Below, in pieces: positions 44,197 through 53,065 of a stretch of DNA of 64,000 nt. The position numbers and the translations under genes are program-made. Location of the stretch: positions 1 to 64,000 of the forward strand of contig NZ_JAODNV010000017.1 in assembly GCF_025398195.1 (NCBI RefSeq), in the 5' to 3' direction. The stretch comes from Chelativorans petroleitrophicus. GTDB taxonomy: Bacteria; Pseudomonadota; Alphaproteobacteria; Rhizobiales; Rhizobiaceae. Positions within the stretch are counted from its first letter, which is position 1. Each line of letters starts with the position of its first letter. The notes under the pieces were generated by a model. It did no database searches, had not been told where the DNA came from, and saw only the letters and a program-made list of their open reading frames with translations.

Positions 44197-44292
44197 CGAG
44201 TAATTTCTGCTTTTGTACTTTCAATAACTAATTCCATTCACTATTCACCATTCACACCCCTATTCTCTACTCCCCATTCGCTATTCGCTACT
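44187..44292. repeat. Degenerate 7-bp tandem repeats with flanking inverted copies
   Basis: From 44236 the plus strand reads ATTCACT, ATTCACC, ATTCACA, five bases, ATTCTCT, ACTCCCC, ATTCGCT, ATTCGCT, that is ATTCNCY in 7-bp steps up to 44289. At the other end GAGTAGC (44191-44197) and GAGTAAT (44198-44204) are the complementary heptamer; AGTAGCGA (44192-44199) can pair with TCGCTACT (44285-44292). The array fills the gap between the stops of the UDG and DMT genes and reaches into both stop codons. Confidence 0.7.
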
Positions 44293-45238
44293 GTTGCACA
44301 AACCTTCTCGCCGCAGCCCGTTTCAGACCAAGCTGCCGCTCGCGCCATATGATGAAGATGCCGGCGGCGGCCACGAGCAGGCCGCCCACGAGCGTATAGA
44401 GCGTCGGCACGTCGCCAAAGGCGAAATATCCCACGATAATGGCCAGAACCATCGAGGTGTATTCGAACGGGGCGATGGTCGAAAGCTCGGCGTGACGGTA
44501 GCACTGCGTCATCAGAATCTGCCCGATCCCGCCGCAGATGCCGGCACTCACAAGGGCGACAATCTGCCAGTGCGTCAATGGCGCCCAACCGAAGGGTATG
44601 GTGAACAGCGAAACCACCGTCGCCGTGACCGAGAACCACAGGACGATGGTGGGCGTCTTCTCCGTCATGACAAGGCGGCGCACGAGCAAGGTCGCGACCG
44701 CCGAGGTTGCCGTGCCCAACAGAATGGCGAGCACTCCCGCCACCTCGTCGCGGCCGAGGGATGCGCCGCTCGTCAGAAGCGTCAGATTGGGCCAGGCGAT
44801 GACAATGACGCCAACGAAACCGACGATGACGGCGCTCCAGCGGTAGATGCGTACCACCTCGCCAATGAAGATCGCGGAAAACACCACCACCAGAAGCGGC
44901 TGGGCGTAGTTGAGCGTGATGGCCTCAGGCAGAGGCAGGCGCGTCAGCCCAAAGAAGCTGAATCCCATCGAGGCCACGCCTACGAGGCCGCGCAGGATGT
45001 GACTGACCGGGTGTCGGGTATGGAAGGCGGTGGTAAGCTCCCTTTGCCACGCGAGCATGATGAAGATCGGGAAGATCGCGAAGAAGGACCGGAAAAAGAC
45101 GATCTGCCCCGGCGGGAGCGTGCCGGCCGCCTTGATCAGCGACGACATCACGACGAAGACCGTGACCGAAATCACCTTGAGCGCGATGCCGTAGAGCGGT
45201 CTTTGCTGTGTTCCGATTTCACCCGCGGCGACGCTCAT
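44288..45238 (-). CDS. DMT superfamily (EamA) transporter
   Basis: 316 residues with ten hydrophobic segments in two EamA repeats (SLIKAAGTLPPGQIVFFRSF in the first, MTQCYRHAELSTIAPFEYTS in the second, followed by MVLAIIVGYFAFGDVPTLYT). The family exports metabolites or amino acids across the inner membrane; the substrate cannot be told. The ATG at 45238 begins the protein; the open frame upstream overlaps the end of the neighbouring CoxL-type gene. Its stop codon lies in the heptamer repeat array. Confidence 0.88.
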   Translation of the reverse strand: MSVAAGEIGTQQRPLYGIALKVISVTVFVVMSSLIKAAGTLPPGQIVFFRSFFAIFPIFIMLAWQRELTTAFHTRHPVSHILRGLVGVASMGFSFFGLTRLPLPEAITLNYAQPLLVVVFSAIFIGEVVRIYRWSAVIVGFVGVIVIAWPNLTLLTSGASLGRDEVAGVLAILLGTATSAVATLLVRRLVMTEKTPTIVLWFSVTATVVSLFTIPFGWAPLTHWQIVALVSAGICGGIGQILMTQCYRHAELSTIAPFEYTSMVLAIIVGYFAFGDVPTLYTLVGGLLVAAAGIFIIWRERQLGLKRAAARRFVQQ

Positions 45239-45260
45239 GGCCGCGGCCCTTCTGGCAGGC

Positions 45261-47570
45261 TCACGACGCGCTTCTCGCTTGTGCGATCGCCTGCCAGATA
45301 CGCTGCGGCGTGGCCGGCATCTCGATATGGGAGATGCCGTATGCGCGATAGAGCGCGTCCACGACGGCATTGAGCACGGCAGGTGTGGAACCCACGGTTC
45401 CGGCCTCGCCTGCGCCCTTCATGCCGAGTGCATTCGTCGTGGATGGGACGTTCCGCGTTTCGAAATGGAAGAACGGCAGAAGATCCGCCCGGGGCATCTG
45501 GTAGTCCATAAAGGTGGCGGTGACGAGCTGCCCATCCTCCGAATAGACTGCCTCCTCGGCCAGCGCCTGGCCGATTCCCTGGGCCACACCGCCATGAATC
45601 TGGCCGGCAAGAAGGATCGGGTTCACCGTCGCGCCGAAGTCGTCCACCACCGTATAGGCCACGATATCGGTCTTGCCGGTCTCCGGATCGATCTCCACTT
45701 CGCAGATGTGGGTTCCGTTCGGATAGGTTGGCTCTTCCTGGGTGAAGTTTCCGAAGCCTTTCAAATCGTCCGGATTTTTAGCTGCCTTGGCAATCTCGGC
45801 GAAGTCCATCGAACGGTCCGTGCCGACAATGCGCGCCGTGCCGTTGACAAGTTCGATGTCAGCGGGGGCGGCCTCTAGCTCCTCGGCAGCGATTTTCCTG
45901 ATCTTCTCGGCCAGATCCTCCCCCGCGCGCGCAGCCGAAACGCCGCCGATGGGCACCGAGCGCGAGCCGCCGGTCCCGCCGCCCGATTCCAGCACGTCGG
46001 TATCGCCCTGATGCAGACGGATCTTCGTGATGTCCAGATTGAGCTTTTCAGCGATGAGCTGGGCATAGGCCGTGGCATGACCCTGGCCGTTGGTCTGGGT
46101 GCCGATGGCGAGCGTGACCGTGCCGTCGGCATTCAGCGTCAGATGCGCAGGCTCCGAACCCGGAAACGCACAGGCCTCGATATAGGTCGACATGCCGATG
46201 CCGCGCATGCGGCCCCGCTTCTTCGACTCTTCGAGACGCTCCTCGAAGGAGGCCCAGCCCGCGCGCTCCATGGCAAGCGTCATGTGGCCGTCGAATTCGC
46301 AAAGGTCGTAGAGCCTGCCCGTCGGCGTGCGGTAGGGGAACTGCTCCGGCTTGATGAAATTCCGGCGGCGGATTTCCTCGCGCGGCATCTTCAGCTGGCG
46401 GGCGCATTCCTCCACCAGCTTTTCGATCAGGAAGGCGGCTTCCGGCCGCCCTGCCCCGCGATAGGCATCGACGGGACAGGTATTGGTGTAGACGCCCTTC
46501 ACCGTCACGTCGATGGCCTGGATATCGTAGACGCCGGTGGTCATGGACGCGCCGCCGGTGGGAATGTAGGGGCCGAACTGGTGCACATAGGCGCCCAGAT
46601 TGCTCAGGATTTCGACACGCATTCCGAGAAACCGTCCGGACGCATCAAGCGCCATTTCGGCGGTCACGAAATTGTCGCGCCCCTGGCTGTCAGTAAGGAA
46701 ATGCTCGTTGCGATCGCAGGTCCACTTCACCGGCCGACCGAGCCGCTTGGCCGCTTCCAGGACCAGGGCGTGTTCCCGATAGACGAAGTTCTTCGTGCCA
46801 AAGCCGCCACCCACATCCGGCGTGATGACACGCAGCTGCTTCTTCGGGATCCCGAATATGTTCGACAGGACACCCTGCATGTGGTGGACGCCTTGCGAGC
46901 CAGTCGTCAGCACGAACCGGTCTTCGCCCGCACGCCATTCGCCGATGATGGATCGCGGCTCCATGTAGTTGGCGACGAGGCGATTGTTGATGAAGGATAC
47001 CTTCACCACCCGGTCTGCCTTGGCGAAGGCGGCATCCGTCTTCTCCTTGTCGCCCACATGGTAGCGGAACGCTTCGTTGCTGCCGAGTTCAGGCCAGACC
47101 AGAGGCGCCCCTTCCTTCAGGGCGGCGGCAGTGCCGATGGCCGGTTTTTCGTCCTCGTAGTCGATTTCGATCAGTTCCGCGGCATCCTGAGCCAGAGCGC
47201 GTGTGTCGGCCACGATGAAAGCCACGGCATCGCCGACATATTGCACCCGGTCACGGCACAGAATCGGAATATCGCGCGAGGGAGGCGTGGTGCCGTCAGG
47301 CTGTTTCGGCATTCCGGACGTGACAAGATCGCGCAGATGCTTTGTGTCTTCGCCGGTCAGCACGAGATGGACGCCGGGCGCGCTGCGCGCGGCATCGAGC
47401 GAACCGATCCTGAAGCGGCCCTTTGCGATAGGCGACCGCACCACATAGCCGTGCAGCGCGCCCGCAGGTGCAATGTCATCCGTATAGCGCCCCTTCCCGG
47501 TGATGAAGGTGTCGTCTTCGGTGCGCAGCACGGATGCGCCCATGCCGAATTTCGGTGTGAGGACCGTCAT
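45261..47570 (-). CDS. Second orphan CoxL-type molybdopterin-binding hydroxylase subunit
   Basis: 769 residues. It has LHQGDTDVLESGGGTGGSRS (canonical cofactor loop), VDAYRGAGRPEAA (form II active-site loop), DVGGGFGTKNFVYREHAL and the catalytic Glu in GMKGAGEAGTVGST. All cofactor motifs are intact, unlike in the copy at 8757-11057, and the two proteins look only distantly related. No CoxM or CoxS gene adjoins; partners may be encoded elsewhere. The ATG at 47570 follows GGAAG; an in-frame GTG is 6 bases upstream. The DMT gene follows after 22 bp and may be co-transcribed. The substrate is unknown; form II enzymes act on aldehydes or N-heterocycles. Confidence 0.9.
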   Translation of the reverse strand: MTVLTPKFGMGASVLRTEDDTFITGKGRYTDDIAPAGALHGYVVRSPIAKGRFRIGSLDAARSAPGVHLVLTGEDTKHLRDLVTSGMPKQPDGTTPPSRDIPILCRDRVQYVGDAVAFIVADTRALAQDAAELIEIDYEDEKPAIGTAAALKEGAPLVWPELGSNEAFRYHVGDKEKTDAAFAKADRVVKVSFINNRLVANYMEPRSIIGEWRAGEDRFVLTTGSQGVHHMQGVLSNIFGIPKKQLRVITPDVGGGFGTKNFVYREHALVLEAAKRLGRPVKWTCDRNEHFLTDSQGRDNFVTAEMALDASGRFLGMRVEILSNLGAYVHQFGPYIPTGGASMTTGVYDIQAIDVTVKGVYTNTCPVDAYRGAGRPEAAFLIEKLVEECARQLKMPREEIRRRNFIKPEQFPYRTPTGRLYDLCEFDGHMTLAMERAGWASFEERLEESKKRGRMRGIGMSTYIEACAFPGSEPAHLTLNADGTVTLAIGTQTNGQGHATAYAQLIAEKLNLDITKIRLHQGDTDVLESGGGTGGSRSVPIGGVSAARAGEDLAEKIRKIAAEELEAAPADIELVNGTARIVGTDRSMDFAEIAKAAKNPDDLKGFGNFTQEEPTYPNGTHICEVEIDPETGKTDIVAYTVVDDFGATVNPILLAGQIHGGVAQGIGQALAEEAVYSEDGQLVTATFMDYQMPRADLLPFFHFETRNVPSTTNALGMKGAGEAGTVGSTPAVLNAVVDALYRAYGISHIEMPATPQRIWQAIAQARSAS

Positions 47571-47713
47571 GCCCACTTCCTTGCGAATGCCGTGGAAACG
47601 TTTGAGAACTGCATCGGCCTGACAGTTTTGTCGACGGGCTGCATCGTGTAAAGAGCCAGGTTCGAAATAGTTGGGCCAACCGGCGCGCTGCGCGGCCCGT
47701 GAGGAGATGTTTC

Positions 47714-50359
47714 ATGCGCACCGACACCGGCCAGGTCTTCCGTCTCGAGGATTATCGCCCCAGCGACTACCTCATTCCAGAACTGGATCTCACCTTCCGG
47801 CTCGATCCCGAACGGACGATCGTGACCGCCAGGCTTTCGATCGCGCGCCGGGAAGGCGTGGCGGCGGACCTGCCGCTCGTGCTCGACGGCGACGGGCTGA
47901 CGCTCGGACAACTCTTGATCGACGGTAGGCCCGCGGAGGACGGGGCCTATGAAGCCACGCCGGACAGGCTGACCATCGTCAAGCCTCCCAAGGCACAGCA
48001 TTTCGAGCTCACCATTGTCACCCGGCTCGCGCCAGCCAACAACAAGGCGCTGATGGGCCTCTACGTCTCGAACGGCGTTTTCTGCACGCAATGCGAGGCA
48101 GAGGGCTTCCGCCGCATCACCTATTTCCTCGATCGGCCCGACGTCCTTGCGGTCTATCGCGTGCGCATCGAAGCCAGGAAGAAGGAAGCGCCGCTGCTTC
48201 TGTCCAACGGCAACCCGGTCGAGCATGGCGATCTCGACGATGGCTGGCACTACGCGGTCTGGCACGATCCCTTCCCCAAGCCGTCCTATCTTTTCGCGTT
48301 GGTGGCCGGTGACCTCGGCGTCGTGCGCGACCGTTTCGTTACGGCCTCCGGGCGCGACGTGGCGCTTGCGATCTATGTCGAGCACGGCAAGGAGGCGCTG
48401 GCCGCCTATGCCATGGACGCGCTCAAGCGCTCCATGCGGTGGGACGAAGAACGCTTCGGCCGGGAATACGACCTCGACGTCTTCAACATCGTCGCTGTGT
48501 CCGATTTCAACATGGGCGCGATGGAGAACAAGGGCCTGAACGTCTTTAACGACAAATATGTTCTTGCCGATCCCGAGACGGCCACGGATGTCGATTTCGC
48601 CAACATCGAGGCCATTATCGCCCACGAATATTTCCATAATTGGACAGGCAACAGAATCACTTGCCGCGACTGGTTCCAGCTCTGCTTGAAGGAAGGGCTG
48701 ACGGTCTACCGGGACCACGAATTCTCGGCTGACCAGCGTTCGCGCGCGGTCAAGCGGATCGCCGAGGTGCGGACCTTGCGCGCGCACCAGTTCCCAGAGG
48801 ATCAGGGTCCGCTGGCCCATCCGGTGCGGCCGCGCCGCTATCGCGAGATCAACAACTTCTACACCGCGACGGTGTACGAGAAGGGCTCGGAGGTGGTGCG
48901 CATGATCCGCACGATCCTTGGAGCGGAAGCCTTCCGCGCCGGCATGGATCTCTATTTCGAGCGTCATGACGGCCAGGCTGTGACGATCGAGGATTTCCTC
49001 GCCTGCTTCGAGGCGGTCTCAGGGCGGGATCTGTCGCAGTTCTCGCTGTGGTACCATCAGGCGGGCACCCCGAACGTCACCGCCACGACGCGCTACGATC
49101 CGTCGGCCAGGGAGTACACCGTCGAGCTCGAACAATCCGTTCCGCCCACGCCGTCGGAGGCGCGCAAGCGGCTGATGCACATCCCGCTGGCCTTCGGACT
49201 GGTCGGCCCCGACGGGCAGGACATGGCCTATGAAAGCGTGGAGGGTGCGGCTGTCGAGGATAGCGTGATCCATCTGCGCAAGCGCCGCCAGGTCATCCGC
49301 TTCAAAGGCGTGGAGGTAAGGCCTATTCTGTCGCTCAATCGCGGATTTTCGGCGCCCATTACGCTGTCGCAGGAGACGAGTGCGAGCGATAGACTGTTCT
49401 TGGCGCGCCATGACAGCGACCTGTTCTCGCGCTGGCAGGCGCTCGATACGCTCCTCACCAAGGCACTGATCGATGCTTCGGCGCGCATCCGCGGCAGCAA
49501 GGAGCCGGAATTCGAGGCGGCACTTCTGGATTGCGCGGCGGAGATAGCCGCCGACGAAAGGCTGGAGCCCGCCTACCGGGCGCTGGCGCTCACCCTTCCC
49601 GCGGAAGCCGACATTGCCCGCGAGATCGGCTCGAACATCGACCCTGATGCCATCGGTGCCGCGCGCGCATCCCTGCGCAAAGCCATCGCCATCAGGGCGC
49701 ATGAGAATTTTGCCGCTCTTCACAGAAACCTGGAAGACAAGGGTCCCTTCAGCCCCGATGCGGAAAGCGCCGGCCGGCGGGCCCTGCGCAATGTGCTGCT
49801 CGACTATCTGGCCGCTGGCAGCGGCGAACCCGCACTGGCGCTGCACCAGTTCGAGAACTCCACCAACATGACAGAGCGCATGGCCGCGCTTACGGTGCTC
49901 GCCCATCAGTTTCCGACGTCCGAGGCGACGCAGAAGGCGCTTGCCGCCTTCGAGGAACGTTATCGCGACAATGCGCTGGTGCTCGACAAGTGGTTCATCG
50001 TGCAGGCCACGATACCCGGGCCGGATACCGTGGACCTCGTGCGCCGGCTGATGGAGCATGAAGCCTTCTCGCTCATGAATCCGAACCGTGTCCGTTCGCT
50101 CATCGGCTCCTTCGCCTCCGCCAACCAGACCGGCTTCAACCGGGTAGATGGCGAAGGGTATCGCTTTCTGGCCGAAACGGTGCTTCGCGTGGAGGCGCAT
50201 AACCCGCAAGTGGCCGCGCGGCTCGCCGTCGCCTTCCGCTCCTGGCGCTCGCTTGAGAAAGGCAGGCAGGAGCATGCGCGCGCGGCCCTCGCCCACATGG
50301 CGCAGCAGCCGGAACTCTCGCGCGACCTGCGCGACATCGTCGAGCGGACGCTTGCCTGA
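47714..50359 (+). CDS. pepN: Aminopeptidase N (M1 family)
   Basis: 881 residues, E. coli PepN type, a cytoplasmic zinc aminopeptidase of broad specificity. The substrate motif is GAMEN (MGAMENKGLNVF) and the zinc site HEYFHNWTGNRIT with His304, Glu305, His308 and Glu327 (in CLKEGLTVYRD). A C-terminal helical-repeat domain covers about 540-881. GAGGAG lies a few bases before the ATG at 47714. Divergent from the CoxL-type gene by 143 bp; it is followed by the PleC-like kinase gene on the same strand. Confidence 0.95.
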   Translation: MRTDTGQVFRLEDYRPSDYLIPELDLTFRLDPERTIVTARLSIARREGVAADLPLVLDGDGLTLGQLLIDGRPAEDGAYEATPDRLTIVKPPKAQHFELTIVTRLAPANNKALMGLYVSNGVFCTQCEAEGFRRITYFLDRPDVLAVYRVRIEARKKEAPLLLSNGNPVEHGDLDDGWHYAVWHDPFPKPSYLFALVAGDLGVVRDRFVTASGRDVALAIYVEHGKEALAAYAMDALKRSMRWDEERFGREYDLDVFNIVAVSDFNMGAMENKGLNVFNDKYVLADPETATDVDFANIEAIIAHEYFHNWTGNRITCRDWFQLCLKEGLTVYRDHEFSADQRSRAVKRIAEVRTLRAHQFPEDQGPLAHPVRPRRYREINNFYTATVYEKGSEVVRMIRTILGAEAFRAGMDLYFERHDGQAVTIEDFLACFEAVSGRDLSQFSLWYHQAGTPNVTATTRYDPSAREYTVELEQSVPPTPSEARKRLMHIPLAFGLVGPDGQDMAYESVEGAAVEDSVIHLRKRRQVIRFKGVEVRPILSLNRGFSAPITLSQETSASDRLFLARHDSDLFSRWQALDTLLTKALIDASARIRGSKEPEFEAALLDCAAEIAADERLEPAYRALALTLPAEADIAREIGSNIDPDAIGAARASLRKAIAIRAHENFAALHRNLEDKGPFSPDAESAGRRALRNVLLDYLAAGSGEPALALHQFENSTNMTERMAALTVLAHQFPTSEATQKALAAFEERYRDNALVLDKWFIVQATIPGPDTVDLVRRLMEHEAFSLMNPNRVRSLIGSFASANQTGFNRVDGEGYRFLAETVLRVEAHNPQVAARLAVAFRSWRSLEKGRQEHARAALAHMAQQPELSRDLRDIVERTLA

Positions 50360-50472
50360 ACGGCGGCCCGAGGCCGCGGATTGCCGGCCGCAGGCCGTTC
50401 ACGGAAAGCACGCAGCCGACAGCGCCTGTGGAGCCAAGCACCTTCAATTTTGCTCAACCCACTAGACAACCC

Positions 50473-50502
50473 GAATCACCTCTGATTCCTTATGGGTGAT
50501 TC
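50473..50502. promoter_or_regulatory. Three GANTC (CcrM) sites in a dyad upstream of the PleC-like kinase
   Basis: GAATC at 50473, GATTC at 50484 and GATTC at 50498 lie within 30 bp. The outer two are part of an inverted repeat GAATCACC (50473-50480) / GGTGATTC (50495-50502). GANTC is the site of the cell-cycle DNA methylase CcrM, and clustered sites in promoters mark methylation-controlled cell-cycle genes in Alphaproteobacteria. The cluster is 61 bp before the kinase start, a plausible promoter position. Confidence 0.5.
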
Positions 50503-50562
50503 GCAGGGTGGCGTGCGCGGATCGGTCAAGCGGTAAATCGGGGGAAATGAGGGGCCCATTGG

Positions 50563-52884
50563 ATGCTCAGGGCGGACGCGTGGATATCGCCTGCGAGCTT
50601 GTGGTTCAGGCGCGGCAGATTGAAAGCGGAAAACCGGCTTGCGGGTAACGCCAAGATCATCGCTGCGCCTGCCTATAAGCGTCTGCTCGTCATCGAGCCC
50701 TATCTCAGACGCTCGATCCCGGTGCTCATCGTCCTCTTTCTGCTGGTCGTGGCCGCCGCCCGCATGTTCGCCATGGCCGACTGGCGGGACGACATCGAGC
50801 GCGACACCAAGGCACATCTGGGCCTCGCCGCGATCAATTTCGCCCGGTCGCTGCAGCTTTCCATTCCCGACGGCCTGCCACAGTCCTACGAGTTGCGGGG
50901 TCTGATAGACGAGGCCGGACGGCAGGCAAGCGCCAGTGGAGAGTGGATCTTCGCGGTGACCGATCCCGGCTCCGTCGTCATTGCCGCCTCCCCCGGGGCT
51001 ACGAATATGGAGGGGCGGCCTCTGGATGCGTTCGTCTCCGGCGGCCAGCCGCTTCTCATGTTCGGTGAGCGCGCCGGGGTGCTCGATGTAGAGCTTAACG
51101 GCGAGGACTGGCTGGCGGCCGGCAGCATCCTTCCCGACGGGCGCGGCACGGTGATCGCCCTGGCGCCGCGCGAAGCGATGTTCGCGGAATGGCGCCGCTC
51201 CGTCTCGCTCAACGTCACGCTGTTTGCGCTGACGGCGGGCGTGCTGATGGTGATCCTCTACGCCTATTTCAGCCAGGCTGCCCGCGCACAGGCGGCCGAC
51301 CGCATCTATATGGAAGCCCACCAGCGGATCGACCTGGCGCTGGCCCGCGGCAAGTGCGGCCTGTGGGACTGGGACATGGCACGCGGCAAGATGTTCTGGT
51401 CGCGCTCCATGTATGAGATGCTCGGCTACCAGCCTTCCGACCTGGTACTGTCCTTCGGCGAGGTGGCGAGACTGATCCATCCCGAGGACGGGGATTTGTT
51501 CGAGCTGGCGAACCGCATCGTCTCGCGCGAAATCGACCAGATCGACCAGGTTTTCCGCATGCGCCATGCGGACGGTCGCTGGATATGGACGCGCGCACGG
51601 GCGCAGGTGGTGGACCCGGATGCGTCCGAAATCCACCTGATTGGCATCGCCGTGGACGTGACCGAGCAGCGCACCCTCGTGCAGCAGTCGGAGGTTGCCG
51701 ATCAACGGCTGCGCACCGCGATCGAGAACATCACCGAATCCTTCGTCCTTTGGGACGCTTCGGAACGGCTGGTGATGTGCAACAGCAAGTACATCCAGGA
51801 TACCGGCCTCGACCGCAGCGAGATCGTGCCCGGCGTGCACCGGCGGGACATCGAGGCGCGCATGAAAACCGTGCGCTACGAACGCAGGATCACCAGATCC
51901 ACCGACCCCCGCGACGGTATCACCTATGAGCGCCAACTCACCGACGGACGCTGGCAGCAGGTAACGGAGCTCAAGACCCGCGACGGCGGCACCGTCGCCG
52001 TCGGCACGGATATCACCCTGCTCAAGCAGCACCAGGAGAAGCTGGTCGAGAGCGAGCGGCGGCTGATGGCGACCATTCACGATCTCTCTGTTGCCCGCCG
52101 CGCCGAGCAGGAGCGCGGCCGGGAACTGATCGAGCTCAACCGCAAATACATGCGAGAAACCGAACGCGCCGAGGCTGCCAACCGGGCGAAATCGGAATTT
52201 CTCGCCAACATGTCGCACGAGTTGCGCACGCCGCTCAACGCCATCATCGGTTTTTCCGAGCTGATGAAGCAGAAGCTGTTCGGACCGCTCGGCTGCGAGC
52301 GTTATGAGGAATATGTCAGCGATATCTACGCCAGCGGCACCTATCTGCTGCGGGTCATCAACGACATCCTGGATATGTCCAAAATCGAAGCGGGGCAGTT
52401 CACCATCACCCGCGCGGAGATGGATCTCACCCCGCTTATTCAGGAGACGGTGCGCGTGGTGGCGCTGCAGGCCGCAAAGAAGGACATCGAGATGCGGACG
52501 GAGGTGCCTGGCTCTCTCAAATTCTCTGCGGATTCGCGGGCGATCAAGCAGATCCTCATCAATCTGCTCTTCAACGCCGTGAAGTTCACCGGCCAGGGCG
52601 GAAAGGTGACACTCAGAGCGCGCAAGGCAGGCGGCTCGGTCATCTTTTCGATCATCGACACCGGCTGCGGCATCCCGCGCTCGGCGCTGAAGAAGCTCGG
52701 CAGGCCTTTCGAGCAGGTCGAAAACCAGTTCTCCAAAACCCACAACGGTTCCGGGCTGGGGCTTGCCATCTCGCGCTCGCTCGCCGAGCTGCATGGCGGA
52801 TCCCTGCGAATCCGCTCGAAGGAGGGCGCGGGCACGGTGGTCTCGGTGCGTCTACCGACGCGAGCAATGGCGGAGGCCGCCTAA
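50563..52884 (+). CDS. pleC: PleC-like PAS sensor histidine kinase
   Basis: 773 residues. Two membrane segments (about 50-68 and 210-232) enclose a periplasmic sensor part. Two PAS domains follow (about 255-370, with WDWDMARGKMFWSRSMYEML; about 380-490, with SFVLWDASERLVMCNSKYIQ). A coiled coil leads to HisKA with His552 in SHELRTPLNAIIGFSELMKQ and the FGPLG..RYEEYVSDIYASG segment typical of PleC/DivJ/PdhS kinases. The ATPase domain ends with GSGLGLAISRSLAELHGG. PleC acts on the DivK/PleD pathway of asymmetric division. The assignment rests on the HisKA subtype, the WDA..R..MCNSKY PAS and the syntenic place before glnE. Confidence 0.78.
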   Translation: MLRADAWISPASLWFRRGRLKAENRLAGNAKIIAAPAYKRLLVIEPYLRRSIPVLIVLFLLVVAAARMFAMADWRDDIERDTKAHLGLAAINFARSLQLSIPDGLPQSYELRGLIDEAGRQASASGEWIFAVTDPGSVVIAASPGATNMEGRPLDAFVSGGQPLLMFGERAGVLDVELNGEDWLAAGSILPDGRGTVIALAPREAMFAEWRRSVSLNVTLFALTAGVLMVILYAYFSQAARAQAADRIYMEAHQRIDLALARGKCGLWDWDMARGKMFWSRSMYEMLGYQPSDLVLSFGEVARLIHPEDGDLFELANRIVSREIDQIDQVFRMRHADGRWIWTRARAQVVDPDASEIHLIGIAVDVTEQRTLVQQSEVADQRLRTAIENITESFVLWDASERLVMCNSKYIQDTGLDRSEIVPGVHRRDIEARMKTVRYERRITRSTDPRDGITYERQLTDGRWQQVTELKTRDGGTVAVGTDITLLKQHQEKLVESERRLMATIHDLSVARRAEQERGRELIELNRKYMRETERAEAANRAKSEFLANMSHELRTPLNAIIGFSELMKQKLFGPLGCERYEEYVSDIYASGTYLLRVINDILDMSKIEAGQFTITRAEMDLTPLIQETVRVVALQAAKKDIEMRTEVPGSLKFSADSRAIKQILINLLFNAVKFTGQGGKVTLRARKAGGSVIFSIIDTGCGIPRSALKKLGRPFEQVENQFSKTHNGSGLGLAISRSLAELHGGSLRIRSKEGAGTVVSVRLPTRAMAEAA

Positions 52885-52934
52885 GCCGCTTCCGGGTTTC
52901 CGTCTTAACGAACCTTCTCCTGTCCTGGAGGTTT

Positions 52935-52967
52935 GCCGGTTATAGACCTGTCAGAATATAAGCCGGC
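52935..52967. terminator. Dyad between convergent pleC-like and glnE genes
   Basis: GCCGGTTATA (52935-52944) faces TATAAGCCGGC (52957-52967), a 10-bp stem with one bulged G and a 12-nt loop. It sits in the 181-bp space between the two stop codons. No T-run, but its location suits transcript ends from both sides. Confidence 0.4.
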
Positions 52968-53065
52968 CATGATGAAATAATGCCCAAGCAGGTCTCGACG
53001 ACCGGAAGCTCGCCTCCAGCCATCAGGCAATTCTGCTGGCCCTCAGGCAGGAGTGAGAAGACCGG

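Noticed and set aside
44187-44292. Heptamer array as a CRISPR
   Set aside because: The units are 7 bp and contiguous, with no spacers of constant length and no cas genes nearby.
46011-47651. 546-residue plus-strand open frame opposite the second CoxL-type gene
   Set aside because: The minus strand carries all cofactor motifs of the family; this frame has none and no ribosome binding site.
50476-52794. 772-residue minus-strand open frame opposite the PleC-like kinase
   Set aside because: Nearly as long as the kinase but without domains; HisKA and ATPase motifs on the plus strand decide.
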